Of a stretch of 64,000 bases of DNA, positions 33,399-42,217 are shown piece after piece. The notes beneath the pieces are model-generated. The model ran no database searches and was not told the origin of the DNA. It saw nothing but the letters and a program-made list of their open reading frames with translations. Source of the DNA: Bacillota bacterium (lineage in GTDB: Bacteria; Bacillota; Clostridia; Peptostreptococcales; Acidaminobacteraceae); NCBI GenBank assembly GCA_020161295.1, contig JAIUOA010000005.1, forward strand, positions 99,617 to 163,616, in the 5' to 3' direction. The first letter of the stretch is position 1; the number at the start of each line of letters is the position of its first letter. The position numbers and the translations under genes are program-made.

Positions 33399-34982
33399 AT
33401 GAAGAAAAGAGAAAAATCTAGTAACAGATTACTTCAAATTGTAGAAGTCCTAAATTTTCACAACCTATTGAATGGAATTACGCCCCAAAAACTTCGGAAA
33501 ATACTAGAGGATTTGGGGCCTACTTTTGTGAAATTAGGACAGATTTTATCTATGAGACCTGATTTGATACCTATCGAGTATTGTGATGAGCTTGTTTTGT
33601 TAAGATCCGAAGTTTCAGCTATGTCTTTTGATGAAGTATTAGAAATTATTAACGAAGAATATACACTTCAAAATTTTGATGAAATTTTCTCTTATATAAA
33701 TCCAATTCCAATTGGTTCAGCATCTATTGCTCAAGTTCATTACGCGATACTGAAAAACGGTAAATCTGTAGTTCTAAAAGTACAAAGAAAAGCCGTTAGA
33801 GAGACAATGTATAAAGATATTCTATTTTTAAAAAAAGCTATTGTACTTGTTAAACTACGACCGAGTTTAGGCAACTCTCTTGATTATTTAACAATAATTG
33901 AAGAATTGTGGTATGTTGCGCAACAAGAACTAGATTTTTTGATTGAGGCATCTCATCTTGAAGAATTTAGGCTTAATAATGCTGACGTTTCTTATGTTTA
34001 TTGTCCAAAAGTCAATATTGAATTGACTACGTCTCATATTTTAGCGATGGAATATATTAATGGTATTGAATTATTAAACTTTGATGAGCTAATAAAAATT
34101 GGGTATGATCGATATGAAATAGCCACAAAACTTGCTGAAAATTATTTAAAACAAATTTTGATTGATGGCTTTTTTCATGCAGACCCTCATCCAGGAAATG
34201 TTTTTGTAAGCGCCGGAAAAATCGTATGGCTTGATTTAGGAATGATGGGTCGATTATCAGAAAGAGAAAGAACACTATTAACTGAAGCGATAATAGCAAT
34301 AAAAAATGATGACGCCTATCAACTAAAACAAATCGTGTTATCTATGGGGGTAATCAGAAATAAAATTGATCATTCACTATTGCTTAGTGATTTAGATAAT
34401 GCATTAAGTAAGTATGCAAAGTTAGATTTTGCACATATGAATCTTAGTATTGTTATATCTGATTTAATGAACATAGCGATAAGAAATAATATTGGTATGC
34501 CTAATGGAATTACCATGTTATCTAGAGGATTAGTTACTATAGAAAGTGTTTTAGAAAGTATCTATCCAGGATTAAATTTTAATAAAATTGCTTCCGCATT
34601 CTTAATTGGTAAAAGTTTTAATTTAAAAACCGAATTAATCTCTATTTATTCATCACTAATTTATGGAATAAAAAAAAGCGTTGATATCCCCAATTATTTC
34701 TCAGACTTGTTAAAAATGACAGTGAAAGGACAGACAAAAATTAATTTAGAACTTACGGGTTCAGAAAGACCGTTAAAAGAGTTAGACAACATGATTAACA
34801 AAATTGTGGTATCAATCATTTGTGCAGCTTTATTAATTGGTTCAAGTCTAATCAGTACAACCGAGATGGAGATGAGATTGTTTGGGATTCCAGCCTTTGG
34901 AGTTGTCGGTTTTAGCTTAGCAGTTATATTGGGAAATTGGTTAATACTAAAAATTATAAAAAACAGTAAGAATAATTTCTAA
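33399..34982 (+). CDS. UbiB/ABC1/AarF-family atypical kinase
   Basis: A 527-residue UbiB-family protein. Family hallmarks are the KxGQ motif K45-L-G-Q48, the A-rich-loop equivalent GSASIAQVH (about 106-114), the ATP lysine K127, HADPHPGN (260-267) and DLG at 279-281. The C-terminal part ends in two transmembrane helices (about 470-490 and 495-515). UbiB proteins are ATPases that act on isoprenoid lipids such as ubiquinone; this anaerobe shows no quinone genes here, but a cis-prenyltransferase lies two genes upstream. An isoprenoid-lipid role is therefore an attractive inference. Start by GGGGATGAT. Confidence 0.88.
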   Translation: MKKREKSSNRLLQIVEVLNFHNLLNGITPQKLRKILEDLGPTFVKLGQILSMRPDLIPIEYCDELVLLRSEVSAMSFDEVLEIINEEYTLQNFDEIFSYINPIPIGSASIAQVHYAILKNGKSVVLKVQRKAVRETMYKDILFLKKAIVLVKLRPSLGNSLDYLTIIEELWYVAQQELDFLIEASHLEEFRLNNADVSYVYCPKVNIELTTSHILAMEYINGIELLNFDELIKIGYDRYEIATKLAENYLKQILIDGFFHADPHPGNVFVSAGKIVWLDLGMMGRLSERERTLLTEAIIAIKNDDAYQLKQIVLSMGVIRNKIDHSLLLSDLDNALSKYAKLDFAHMNLSIVISDLMNIAIRNNIGMPNGITMLSRGLVTIESVLESIYPGLNFNKIASAFLIGKSFNLKTELISIYSSLIYGIKKSVDIPNYFSDLLKMTVKGQTKINLELTGSERPLKELDNMINKIVVSIICAALLIGSSLISTTEMEMRLFGIPAFGVVGFSLAVILGNWLILKIIKNSKNNF

Positions 34983-35086
34983 TTTGTATTAAGTATATGA
35001 TGTGATTATCTATTTTAATTATTAGATTAGATATTGTAAGCAACTACTCAATGCATCTAGACTAGAATTGTAAATCAATGTAATTG

Positions 35087-35110
35087 GGGCGAGGAACTTT
35101 ATCTTCGCCC
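35087..35110. terminator. weak hairpin between the convergent UbiB and DUF2974 genes
   Basis: GGGCGA and TCGCCC form a 6-bp G+C-rich stem about 105 bases past the UbiB stop and about 50 bases before the convergent DUF2974 stop. It has only short T runs on either side, so its strength is uncertain. Confidence 0.35.
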
Positions 35111-35160
35111 TTATCTCTGAAATAGCATACCTACTCTTCGAAACTTAAAATCATACAACA

Positions 35161-36243
35161 TTATTTATTTATATTATCTTTTGCAATAACAAATAAAGCA
35201 AGAATTGTCCCAAACAAAAACTTTCTGGTTTCTAAATCTATATTTTTAATAGAGTAAAGCACGTTAAAAGCTTTATTCTTCCAGTCGTCTGTAAAATCGT
35301 AAACACTAGTTGCCTTTGTAGATTGAATCACTTGATATAATGTGTTTACAAACAATTCTCTCTTATCTATATCAACAGAGTAAACCCATTGATTTATTGT
35401 TTGATTTAAGTAATTCGCTCTTTTTGAAATATTTGAACAATACGAAAAGTCCTCATTGTCAATTATCCATGAGAATGGGTCGTGTTGCATTATACCAAGA
35501 CGATTACTTTCCACTGTTTCATATTCATAGTTCGCTTGTAGCAACAATCCTATTACTGAGGTTTGGGGAATAGTTGTCCGTACTCTATCTTTTACATCCA
35601 TGAACTCTTTGGAGTTATAAATCTCTTTTAGAAAACCTGGTCCATCATGATTATAGATTTGAATGATTCTTTTACGAATACTTTTCTTACTGTTTATTGA
35701 TGCATAGATAGCAATATTTCCACCTTTGGAATGTCCGCCTACTCTAAGTTTGTTTGGAAGAAACGAAGCAATATCATTTAAGTAAGATAGACCTTTTTCT
35801 TGTGCAGGTATAGGATACAAAAATACCATATTAAAGTCTTCTTTCCATCCCACAAAGGTTGAGTCAGTTCCCCTATATGCAATATATGCGGTTTCATCAT
35901 CAAGTAAAAAAGTTGTTGCAGCAAACTGCATTTCTGATTGAGTATCAATTACACTTTTGTAGTATAAGAGCTCTATATTTTTGTATCTGTTGCTCTCTAT
36001 GAGTACAGAAAATAGTTTTCGATTTCCAGATACATCTCTAACATTAAGGAATAACCGATCAAGGTTTCCACAAGAGGCTATATCCTTCATTAATATTTTA
36101 CAAGAAGTGCCAAAACTTGATGGAACAAAATCTTCAAAATTTAAGTATGAAAGTTGTGACAAAACAAGGCTATCAACAGCCGAAAACTCTTTTTCTTGAA
36201 ATCTATACTTTGCTTCCTTAGCATAATCAATTATATTTTTCAT
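35161..36243 (-). CDS. DUF2974/Mbeg1-like lipase-fold hydrolase
   Basis: A 360-residue alpha/beta hydrolase of the Mbeg1-like (DUF2974) type. It has TAYIAYRGTDSTFVGWKEDFNM (the class-3-lipase-like strand) and the nucleophile elbow GGHSKGGN (GxSxG) around residue 187-194. The Asp and His of the triad are plausible at DGPG and at QHDPFSWI. ATG 36243 has GAGGGA eight bases upstream. It is the last gene of the six-gene minus-strand operon, 61 bases past yidC. The substrate is unknown, but lipid hydrolysis fits the neighbours. Confidence 0.78.
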   Translation of the reverse strand: MKNIIDYAKEAKYRFQEKEFSAVDSLVLSQLSYLNFEDFVPSSFGTSCKILMKDIASCGNLDRLFLNVRDVSGNRKLFSVLIESNRYKNIELLYYKSVIDTQSEMQFAATTFLLDDETAYIAYRGTDSTFVGWKEDFNMVFLYPIPAQEKGLSYLNDIASFLPNKLRVGGHSKGGNIAIYASINSKKSIRKRIIQIYNHDGPGFLKEIYNSKEFMDVKDRVRTTIPQTSVIGLLLQANYEYETVESNRLGIMQHDPFSWIIDNEDFSYCSNISKRANYLNQTINQWVYSVDIDKRELFVNTLYQVIQSTKATSVYDFTDDWKNKAFNVLYSIKNIDLETRKFLFGTILALFVIAKDNINK

Positions 36244-36303
36244 TATAGTCCCTCGCATTCACTTAATACAAACAAACTGATTATCTTTATAATTTACCTT
36301 TTC

Positions 36304-37170
36304 TCATCTTTTCTTAAGCTTCATAGAATATTCAAGCAGTATTTGTTGAAATATTTGATATATATTACTTACAATCCAATAGAGCCCTAATCCTGCTGGG
36401 ACTGTAAATGCAATAACACCGCTCATAATTGGTGCTAAAAGTAGCATATTTCTTTGAATTGATTTTTGAAATGAATTGTCATCAACAGTGGGGGTATCTT
36501 GAGAGCTATATTTCATTGATAAATATGATGTTATAAATGATAATATTGGAATTAATAAAATAAGAAAGGGCGACATTCCAGCATTATTTGTTAAGTAGTA
36601 ATCTGGATTGAGCGAAGGAATAATTCCTAAATTTATACCTAAAAAATTCAGATTAATTAGCTCATCAAGCTTCAATAAATGAGATACATTAAAAATTTCA
36701 TTAGTATTATTGTTGAAGTATGACAATATGCTAATATCTTTCATGTTTGCATATCTTGCTGCACCATCAGGTATTAAATTATAAAGTGTAAGAATTGTTT
36801 CCTGCGATTTACCGAACATATATTTTAGTGGCTGTGAAATAACATAGTATAAGGATAATAAAATTGGTAATTGCACAAATATGGGAAGGCAACCGCTTGC
36901 TGGGTTTATTCTATTTTCTTTATATATATTCATGATTTCAATATTTAGTTGCTCTCTATCATTTTTATAAGTATCCTGTATGAGCTGAATTTGTGGTTGT
37001 ACTTCTTTCATTTTATGGGTAGAAAGAAACTGTCTGTGGTTTAATGGTAACATGAACGATTTGATCAAGATTGTAAACATTACAATCGCAACGCCATAAT
37101 TTTGAAATGCTATTGAGTCATATATTAATTTTAGAATTTTACCTAATGGAAATGCTATTATGTCGAGCAT
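36304..37170 (-). CDS. YidC/Oxa1 membrane insertase paralogue (no lipoprotein signal)
   Basis: A 288-residue YidC/Oxa1 insertase. Membrane segments lie at about residues 5-30, 85-110, 170-200 (with FLILLIPILSFI), 235-255 and 260-280. The family motif QLPILLSLYYVISQPLKYMFG is present, as is MKEVQPQIQLIQDTYKND, the cytosolic helical hairpin. Unlike typical Gram-positive YidC it starts without a lipoprotein signal peptide. A housekeeping copy would lie with rpmH/rnpA; this one is a paralogue in the lipid cluster. Its start has AAAGGA ten bases upstream. Confidence 0.88.
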   Translation of the reverse strand: MLDIIAFPLGKILKLIYDSIAFQNYGVAIVMFTILIKSFMLPLNHRQFLSTHKMKEVQPQIQLIQDTYKNDREQLNIEIMNIYKENRINPASGCLPIFVQLPILLSLYYVISQPLKYMFGKSQETILTLYNLIPDGAARYANMKDISILSYFNNNTNEIFNVSHLLKLDELINLNFLGINLGIIPSLNPDYYLTNNAGMSPFLILLIPILSFITSYLSMKYSSQDTPTVDDNSFQKSIQRNMLLLAPIMSGVIAFTVPAGLGLYWIVSNIYQIFQQILLEYSMKLKKR

Positions 37171-37230
37171 ACGATTAATTCCTTTCGTCTGATTGGTATT
37201 AGCTTCGCTAATTGATGGATTAATAAAATA

Positions 37231-37258
37231 ACCTGACCACTATTAAAGTACGTCAGGT
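37231..37258 (-). terminator. hairpin between degV and yidC
   Basis: ACCTGAC (37231-37237) and GTCAGGT (37252-37258) form a 7-bp stem; on the minus strand it is followed by TATTTTATT. It lies between the DegV stop and the YidC start, so it may attenuate transcription into the last two genes. Confidence 0.55.
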
Positions 37259-37314
37259 CATCGATTTATATAATAAATGAAGCGTGTACATTGTATTTTG
37301 TGATAAAGAATTAG

Positions 37315-38157
37315 CTAAATTAATGCTATCATTACAGTATTTGCACCCGCATGAGAAGCTATAATTGGCCCTATTTCAATCATTCTGATTTCGAAATTAA
37401 CCTTTTTTTGCAAAATACTATTTTTAAGTAATAAAGCATAACCAGGATTGTTTGCATAGCCTATATATAGTGTCGAAAAATTATTGTTAATTATTTGATC
37501 CTCTAGAAAATCAGTGAAATATTTAATAGATCCACTTCGACCTCGTGCTTTACCAATTACTACGATCTCACCACTTTGATTAATATGAAGAATGGGTTTT
37601 AAATTTAGAACTTGACCAACAATAGATACGGTATTTGAAATTCTACCTCCTCTTTTTAATGTGTCTAAATCGTCTACTACAAAGACGTTTGGAATATTTC
37701 CGATTTTTGAATTTATCCAATATATTATGTCATCATAAGAAAGTCCTTCATTTTTTTTACGTATGGATTCTAAAACAAGTGCTCCTAAAGCGGTCGATGC
37801 AAGTTTTGAGTCAATGCAAGTGATTCTTCTACTAGGATAAGCCTCTTTTAATTCATTACAAGCGATAATAGCAGAATCATAGGTTCCAGATAGCTTGGAA
37901 GACAATGACACATATATAATATCTGCGCCGTCTTTTAACAAAGGCTCTAAAATGCCTAGAAACATCGAGGGTGTAACTTGACTTGTTTTTGCTACCTTGA
38001 ATTGATCTAATTTTTTGTAGAATTCCTCCAAAGTCAGCGCGCAATTTGTCCCATAAAGATACTGTTCATCACCAAAGGTTACTTCCATTGGAAGAACAAG
38101 ACCATCAATTGCCACTAGATCAGAACCCACATCTGTTATTATCTCAATACGTTTCAT
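37315..38157 (-). CDS. DegV-family fatty-acid-binding protein
   Basis: A 280-residue DegV-family protein. The N-terminal domain has IITDVGSDL, the YVSLSSKLSGTYDSA ligand loop and CIDSKLASTALG. The C-terminal domain has LDTLKRGGRISN and GQVLNLKPILHI. DegV/FakB proteins hold one fatty acid and present it to the FakA kinase; no FakA is here. ATG 38157 has AAAGGA eight bases upstream. It is between the radical SAM and yidC genes in the operon. Confidence 0.9.
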   Translation of the reverse strand: MKRIEIITDVGSDLVAIDGLVLPMEVTFGDEQYLYGTNCALTLEEFYKKLDQFKVAKTSQVTPSMFLGILEPLLKDGADIIYVSLSSKLSGTYDSAIIACNELKEAYPSRRITCIDSKLASTALGALVLESIRKKNEGLSYDDIIYWINSKIGNIPNVFVVDDLDTLKRGGRISNTVSIVGQVLNLKPILHINQSGEIVVIGKARGRSGSIKYFTDFLEDQIINNNFSTLYIGYANNPGYALLLKNSILQKKVNFEIRMIEIGPIIASHAGANTVMIALI

Positions 38158-38176
38158 AATTATCATCCTTTCATCG

Positions 38177-39493
38177 TTAACTGTTATTTAATGCTTCACT
38201 CCAGTTAGCTGCATACCTAGTTGTCTTGCTACATAACTCATCTGCAGATTCTGGTGCAAGATAATCTGTGGAATGTGCTCTCGACAAACTAACTAGCGCT
38301 GGCAATATCTGAGGATTTTCCAACATCGGGCATGGTTTAAGCATATTCGCATTAAATGGTTGATTATTGTAATATTGCATGAAAATCGGAGACTTTAACG
38401 CATCTAATAATGTTACTTGGTTGATGTTAGCATTAGAATAATGAACGAATACGCACGGTTCAACTTCTCCATTTGCATTGATATGAAGGTATCTTCTACC
38501 ACCCGCGATGCATCCACCCACATACTTAGCATCATTTTGGAAATCCATTGAAAAAATAGGTTTTGATTTTCTGAACTCACTAACTTTATTCATCACGTGA
38601 AGTCTTTGCTCTGGAGAAACCATTAATTGTGGGATGGCATCCTTTCCAACTGGCATATAATGGAATAACCATATAAATAGCGCCCCTTCATTAGTAATGT
38701 AGTCAAAAAACTCTTCGCTAGTTACATCTAAATAATTTGTACTCGTGTAACAGGTAGATATTCCAAACGGAATATTATGTTTTTTAAGTAGCCTCATTGC
38801 ATATTGTACTTTATCGTATATTCCGGATCCTCTCCTTGAGTCATTTGCCTCCTCGAATCCTTCTAAACTAATTGCTGGAATCAAATTCTTAACTCTTTTG
38901 ATGTCAATACAAAACTCATCATCTATCAATGTTCCATTTGTAAAAGTTAAAAAAATACAATCATCATGTATTTCACATAATTTAATTAGATCGTTTTTTC
39001 TTACTAATGGCTCTCCTCCAGTATAAATATAAATGTACGTTCCAAGAGCTTTTCCTTGTTTAATAATTGAATCAATTGTTTCAAAAGATAGATTGTAGTT
39101 ATTACCATATTCAGCTGACCAGCAACCTTTGCAACTTAAATTACATGCTGTTGTAGGGTCAAGTAGAATCGCCCAAGGAATATTACAGCCATGATTTTTT
39201 TTGTTTTTTTCTTGTTCCTTAAAGCCAATCAAATTAGCATTTAAAATAAAATTTTCAAAAAATGATACTCTAATTTCTGAATCTAAATCGTATATTTTCA
39301 TGATTAGTTCATACCAATTGTTCTTCTCCTTAAATGCATTTTTTATCGCACGCCTTTGAGGTTCAAAGCTATTACTCGGTAGTATTTGGTCAGTAAATTG
39401 CATTAACTTTAAAAAATTTTTGTCAGGATCTTTTTCTAGATATTCCATCGCTTTGCTTAATCCAAAAAGTTTTAAATTACTATTTAATTTCAT
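38177..39493 (-). CDS. radical SAM enzyme with C-terminal Cys-rich region
   Basis: A 438-residue radical SAM protein. The SAM-binding cluster motif is CNLSCKGC (C117, C121, C124), followed by TGGEP (GGEP motif). Cys residues near the C-terminus (GGCIAGGRRYLHINANGEVEPC, LKPCPMLENP) suggest one auxiliary SPASM-like cluster. The N-terminal 100 residues are helical. The reaction is unknown; location in a lipid/membrane operon makes lipid or peptide modification possible. It begins after AAGGAGGT, 20 bases before the degV start. No precursor peptide was seen beside it. Confidence 0.85.
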   Translation of the reverse strand: MKLNSNLKLFGLSKAMEYLEKDPDKNFLKLMQFTDQILPSNSFEPQRRAIKNAFKEKNNWYELIMKIYDLDSEIRVSFFENFILNANLIGFKEQEKNKKNHGCNIPWAILLDPTTACNLSCKGCWSAEYGNNYNLSFETIDSIIKQGKALGTYIYIYTGGEPLVRKNDLIKLCEIHDDCIFLTFTNGTLIDDEFCIDIKRVKNLIPAISLEGFEEANDSRRGSGIYDKVQYAMRLLKKHNIPFGISTCYTSTNYLDVTSEEFFDYITNEGALFIWLFHYMPVGKDAIPQLMVSPEQRLHVMNKVSEFRKSKPIFSMDFQNDAKYVGGCIAGGRRYLHINANGEVEPCVFVHYSNANINQVTLLDALKSPIFMQYYNNQPFNANMLKPCPMLENPQILPALVSLSRAHSTDYLAPESADELCSKTTRYAANWSEALNNS

Positions 39494-39561
39494 ATTGACC
39501 TCCTTGTGTACAGCGAATTATCACATAATAAAGTAATGCCTATAAAACAATTACATCATTG

Positions 39562-40317
39562 TCATTTTATTATTTTCTTTATTCTTGTTAATATTGAATT
39601 GTATTGTTTTAGTTTTAATTTAGGAAATGCAGATATTAATCTAAGTTCATTTTTTTTTATGGTCACATTAAAATTTCTAATATTAATAACCAAATCACCA
39701 CCAAAATCAGCCATCTCATCAGTTATTAAATTGCCTACAAATTGATTGATCTTGTCAATGTTTGAGCTCTGTACATTGTTTAGTGAAGAGTGCAAAGTTT
39801 TTAAATGATTGTTAAAGTTTGTCCATGCATTTAAAGTTAAAATTAGATCCGTTAGTAAAATAATCAAAATTATAACAGATAACGCATTTTGTATCGAAAC
39901 AGGTAATGTACTGATATTATTGATAATAATTGGATGTGCATGGTTTATAAGAATTACTGATAAAAATCCAAATAATGTCGAAGCATATAGGCTTATACGA
40001 CCTCTGTAATTAAATGGGAAATTACTGTAATCCCACCAAATAGCATTGAACATTTTTTCCATTACCACCGAAGTAATATATTCTATAGTTGTGCAGATAA
40101 TCATTGAATAAATAAAAATCTGAAATAAACTTGATAAATTCCCGAATAGTTGGATAACTAAAACAGCACCAAATCCGTAAATCGGTACATATGGACCAAT
40201 CAAAAATCCTCTATTAATTATTTTCCTCTCATTTATCATTGAACAAATAATAGATTCATAAAGCCACCCTACAAAACTATAGATGAATAGACAAATTAAA
40301 ACAGTATTAATATTCAT
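39562..40317 (-). CDS. CmpB-like membrane protein (putative ABC transporter permease family)
   Basis: A 251-residue membrane protein of the ABC_trans_CmpB-like family. It opens with LIYSFVGWLYESIICS-like LFIYSFVGWLYESIIC and NRGFLIGPYVPIYG, then has VVMEKMFNAIWWDYSNFPFNYRGRISLY. About five helices precede a charged tail. Despite the name no ATPase is nearby, and transport has not been shown for this family. ATG 40317 (after GAGGTTATC) overlaps the HD gene by 11 bases; the upstream start at 40374 lies within the HD gene. Confidence 0.8.
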   Translation of the reverse strand: MNINTVLICLFIYSFVGWLYESIICSMINERKIINRGFLIGPYVPIYGFGAVLVIQLFGNLSSLFQIFIYSMIICTTIEYITSVVMEKMFNAIWWDYSNFPFNYRGRISLYASTLFGFLSVILINHAHPIIINNISTLPVSIQNALSVIILIILLTDLILTLNAWTNFNNHLKTLHSSLNNVQSSNIDKINQFVGNLITDEMADFGGDLVINIRNFNVTIKKNELRLISAFPKLKLKQYNSILTRIKKIIK

Positions 40318-40795
40318 AAGATAACCTCGATTTTGAACCGAAAATTTCATAAATAGCACATATTTTATCGGCACAACACAAAATCCATGCTTCTTTTGAT
40401 TGTGGAGGTAAAATAGTCAATGGAAACATGTGATGTAAGATCATATCTTTTTCAGTTTTGGATAAAGATATTTTTGTAGATGCGTTCTTAACTGCATTTC
40501 TTGGATGAGTGAATCCATGATACTTGTGATCTTGAGATTTTTCATGCCAGTCATATAAAAAATAGTCATGCAAAAGTGCTCCTCTGATAAGTGAAGCATT
40601 ATCAATATTTAGCTTAAAAGCCGATGCGATATAAAGACACATTATTGCTACATTTAAACTATGCTCTAAAACATTAGTTTCTCCATGGTGTGAGTGTTCA
40701 GAAGTTTTAACAAGCTCAGTTTTCATAAGTAATTCATTAAATATTTTGTGAAACAAATCTTCCGTCTCCTGACAAATAATTTTATTGTTTCTCAT
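40307..40795 (-). CDS. HD-domain phosphohydrolase-like protein
   Basis: A 162-residue HD-superfamily protein. H in VLEHSLNVAIM, HD in RGALLHDYFLYDW, H in HHMFPLT and D in CCADKICA supply the metal-binding residues in order. The size matches the short HDIG proteins of Firmicutes that are annotated as phosphohydrolases. It is the first gene of the operon, with GGAGGGG just upstream, and is divergent from a TetR regulator. Substrate unknown. Confidence 0.8.
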   Translation of the reverse strand: MRNNKIICQETEDLFHKIFNELLMKTELVKTSEHSHHGETNVLEHSLNVAIMCLYIASAFKLNIDNASLIRGALLHDYFLYDWHEKSQDHKYHGFTHPRNAVKNASTKISLSKTEKDMILHHMFPLTILPPQSKEAWILCCADKICAIYEIFGSKSRLSYEY

Positions 40796-40808
40796 AACCC
40801 CCTCCTTT

Positions 40809-40897
40809 AATACACAGTTGTTGAATTATCGTCACTTGTGTATTATACTGTTATATATAAAGGCGTTCAATTGCCAAAATATAACTTGATGTGTATT
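40809..40897. promoter_or_regulatory. TGTGTATT operator-like repeats between the HD operon and tetR
   Basis: AATACACA (40809-40816) and TGTGTATT (40837-40844) form an inverted pair, and a third TGTGTATT lies at 40890-40897. They stand between two divergent starts (HD gene and TetR gene), so they are good candidates for TetR binding. Confidence 0.5.
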
Positions 40898-40928
40898 AAT
40901 CAACAAACAATCGAAAGTGGGGTTTTAT

Positions 40929-41504
40929 ATGGTTGATAGAAGAATTCAAAAAACAAAAAAAGCAATTACCGAGTCATTTATGGATTTGATTATGGAAAAA
41001 AAAGGCCCCAAAATAACAATAACTGACATTGCATCTAATGCAAATATTGACAGAAAAACATTTTATCTTCATTATGAATCAATAGATTCAGTATTTAAGG
41101 AAATTGCAAAAGATAAAATCAGTGAAATAATCATTATACTAGAAAAAAATAACTATTTTGAGAATTTGATGGATTTTAAGAGAATCTTAAATGCTTTAAA
41201 TACCGTATTACTAAAGGATATAGAATTTTATAAAAAAATAGCATCTAGTTCTGAATATCATCTTTTTTGGAAGCAGCTTGAAGATCTAATAAAGGAAACA
41301 ATCATTGAAATCTATCTCAAATTTACAAATCTTTCAAAAGAAGAGTTGATTGTTTTTAGTAATTTTTATTCTGCAGGAATTATTTCAATTTATATTAGTT
41401 GGTTAAATAATCAATATTCAAAAAATATTACTGAAATTGGAGCAATTATTGGCGAAATAATTTTTGAAGGGTTTAAAGAGAAGTTAATCGTTAGTGTTCA
41501 ATAA
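40929..41504 (+). CDS. TetR-family regulator divergent from the membrane/lipid operon
   Basis: A 191-residue TetR regulator. The N-terminal HTH (about residues 5-50; KITITDIASNANIDRKTFYLHYESIDSVF) is clear. The C-terminal domain resembles the TetR_C_8-like or DhaS-like types. It starts at ATG 40929 (after GTGGGG). It is transcribed away from the six-gene operon with shared TGTGTATT repeats, so it is the likely repressor of that operon. The ligand is unknown. Confidence 0.88.
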   Translation: MVDRRIQKTKKAITESFMDLIMEKKGPKITITDIASNANIDRKTFYLHYESIDSVFKEIAKDKISEIIIILEKNNYFENLMDFKRILNALNTVLLKDIEFYKKIASSSEYHLFWKQLEDLIKETIIEIYLKFTNLSKEELIVFSNFYSAGIISIYISWLNNQYSKNITEIGAIIGEIIFEGFKEKLIVSVQ

Positions 41505-41576
41505 AATTTCATGATTAATCAGAATTAAGCCAACTCATTGACACATATTACTTTTCGTATTAAACTATAAATTAGG

Positions 41577-41588
41577 TCGGACGTACGA
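41577..41588. promoter_or_regulatory. CGGACGT box upstream of the second tetR
   Basis: TCGGACGTACGA lies 23 bases ahead of the TetR-2 start and is close to a perfect palindrome. A perfect version, CGGACGTCCG, lies at 43543-43552 after the chemoreceptor gene. The shared G+C-rich core in AT-rich DNA suggests a regulator site. Confidence 0.45.
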
Positions 41589-41611
41589 ATTTATTTTGAA
41601 AGGATATAATA

Positions 41612-42184
41612 ATGTCTTCGGAAAGTTATGAAAATAAAAAAACCAATATTTTAGAAGCCGCATATAAAATAATTTCGCAAAAGGGATATGCAAATGTCAC
41701 TCTAAGAGAAATTTCGAAAGAGGCCAATATTGCTTTAAGCCAACTCAATTATTATTTTGTAAACAAAGAGGGTTTATTTGTTGATCTTTTCAAATTTATG
41801 TCGAATAAATATATAGAAAAATTAGATGGATACTTAATTAAAACGCGTAGTGATGTTAATATTCAGAGTCGAATAAATGAATTTTTCATAGAAACATTCG
41901 AAAACGATCCTGGTGTTTTTAAAATTCTTTTTGATATTGTAAGCATGGCATTATGGTCAGATAAATTAAAAGGACTAATTGATACGTTATTTGTAGATAT
42001 GACGAGTGTAATAAATAAACATATGTACAATACAGATATATCAGACTCTTCAGGTCAAGTTACTATCAGTTCTGCAAAATTCATGTTAAGTTCAGAACTA
42101 GGAGTAATTTTATTATCAATATTCTCAAGTGACTCAAAGTATCAGTTTGACATATTACCACAATTGCCACCAAGTAATTACTAA
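41612..42184 (+). CDS. second TetR/AcrR-family regulator
   Basis: A 190-residue TetR regulator with the HTH VTLREISKEANIALSQLNYYFVNKEGLFVDLF near residues 29-60 and a helical ligand domain. Start after AAAGGATAT. The chemoreceptor gene follows by 33 bases in the same direction, so both are in one unit, probably autoregulated from the box at 41577-41588. Confidence 0.88.
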   Translation: MSSESYENKKTNILEAAYKIISQKGYANVTLREISKEANIALSQLNYYFVNKEGLFVDLFKFMSNKYIEKLDGYLIKTRSDVNIQSRINEFFIETFENDPGVFKILFDIVSMALWSDKLKGLIDTLFVDMTSVINKHMYNTDISDSSGQVTISSAKFMLSSELGVILLSIFSSDSKYQFDILPQLPPSNY

Positions 42185-42217
42185 ATTTTATATTCTTAAT
42201 ATTTAAGGAGATTGACA

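Noticed and set aside
39562..40317. An ABC transporter
   Set aside because: The protein belongs to a family named putative ABC permease, but no ATPase or binding protein gene is nearby.
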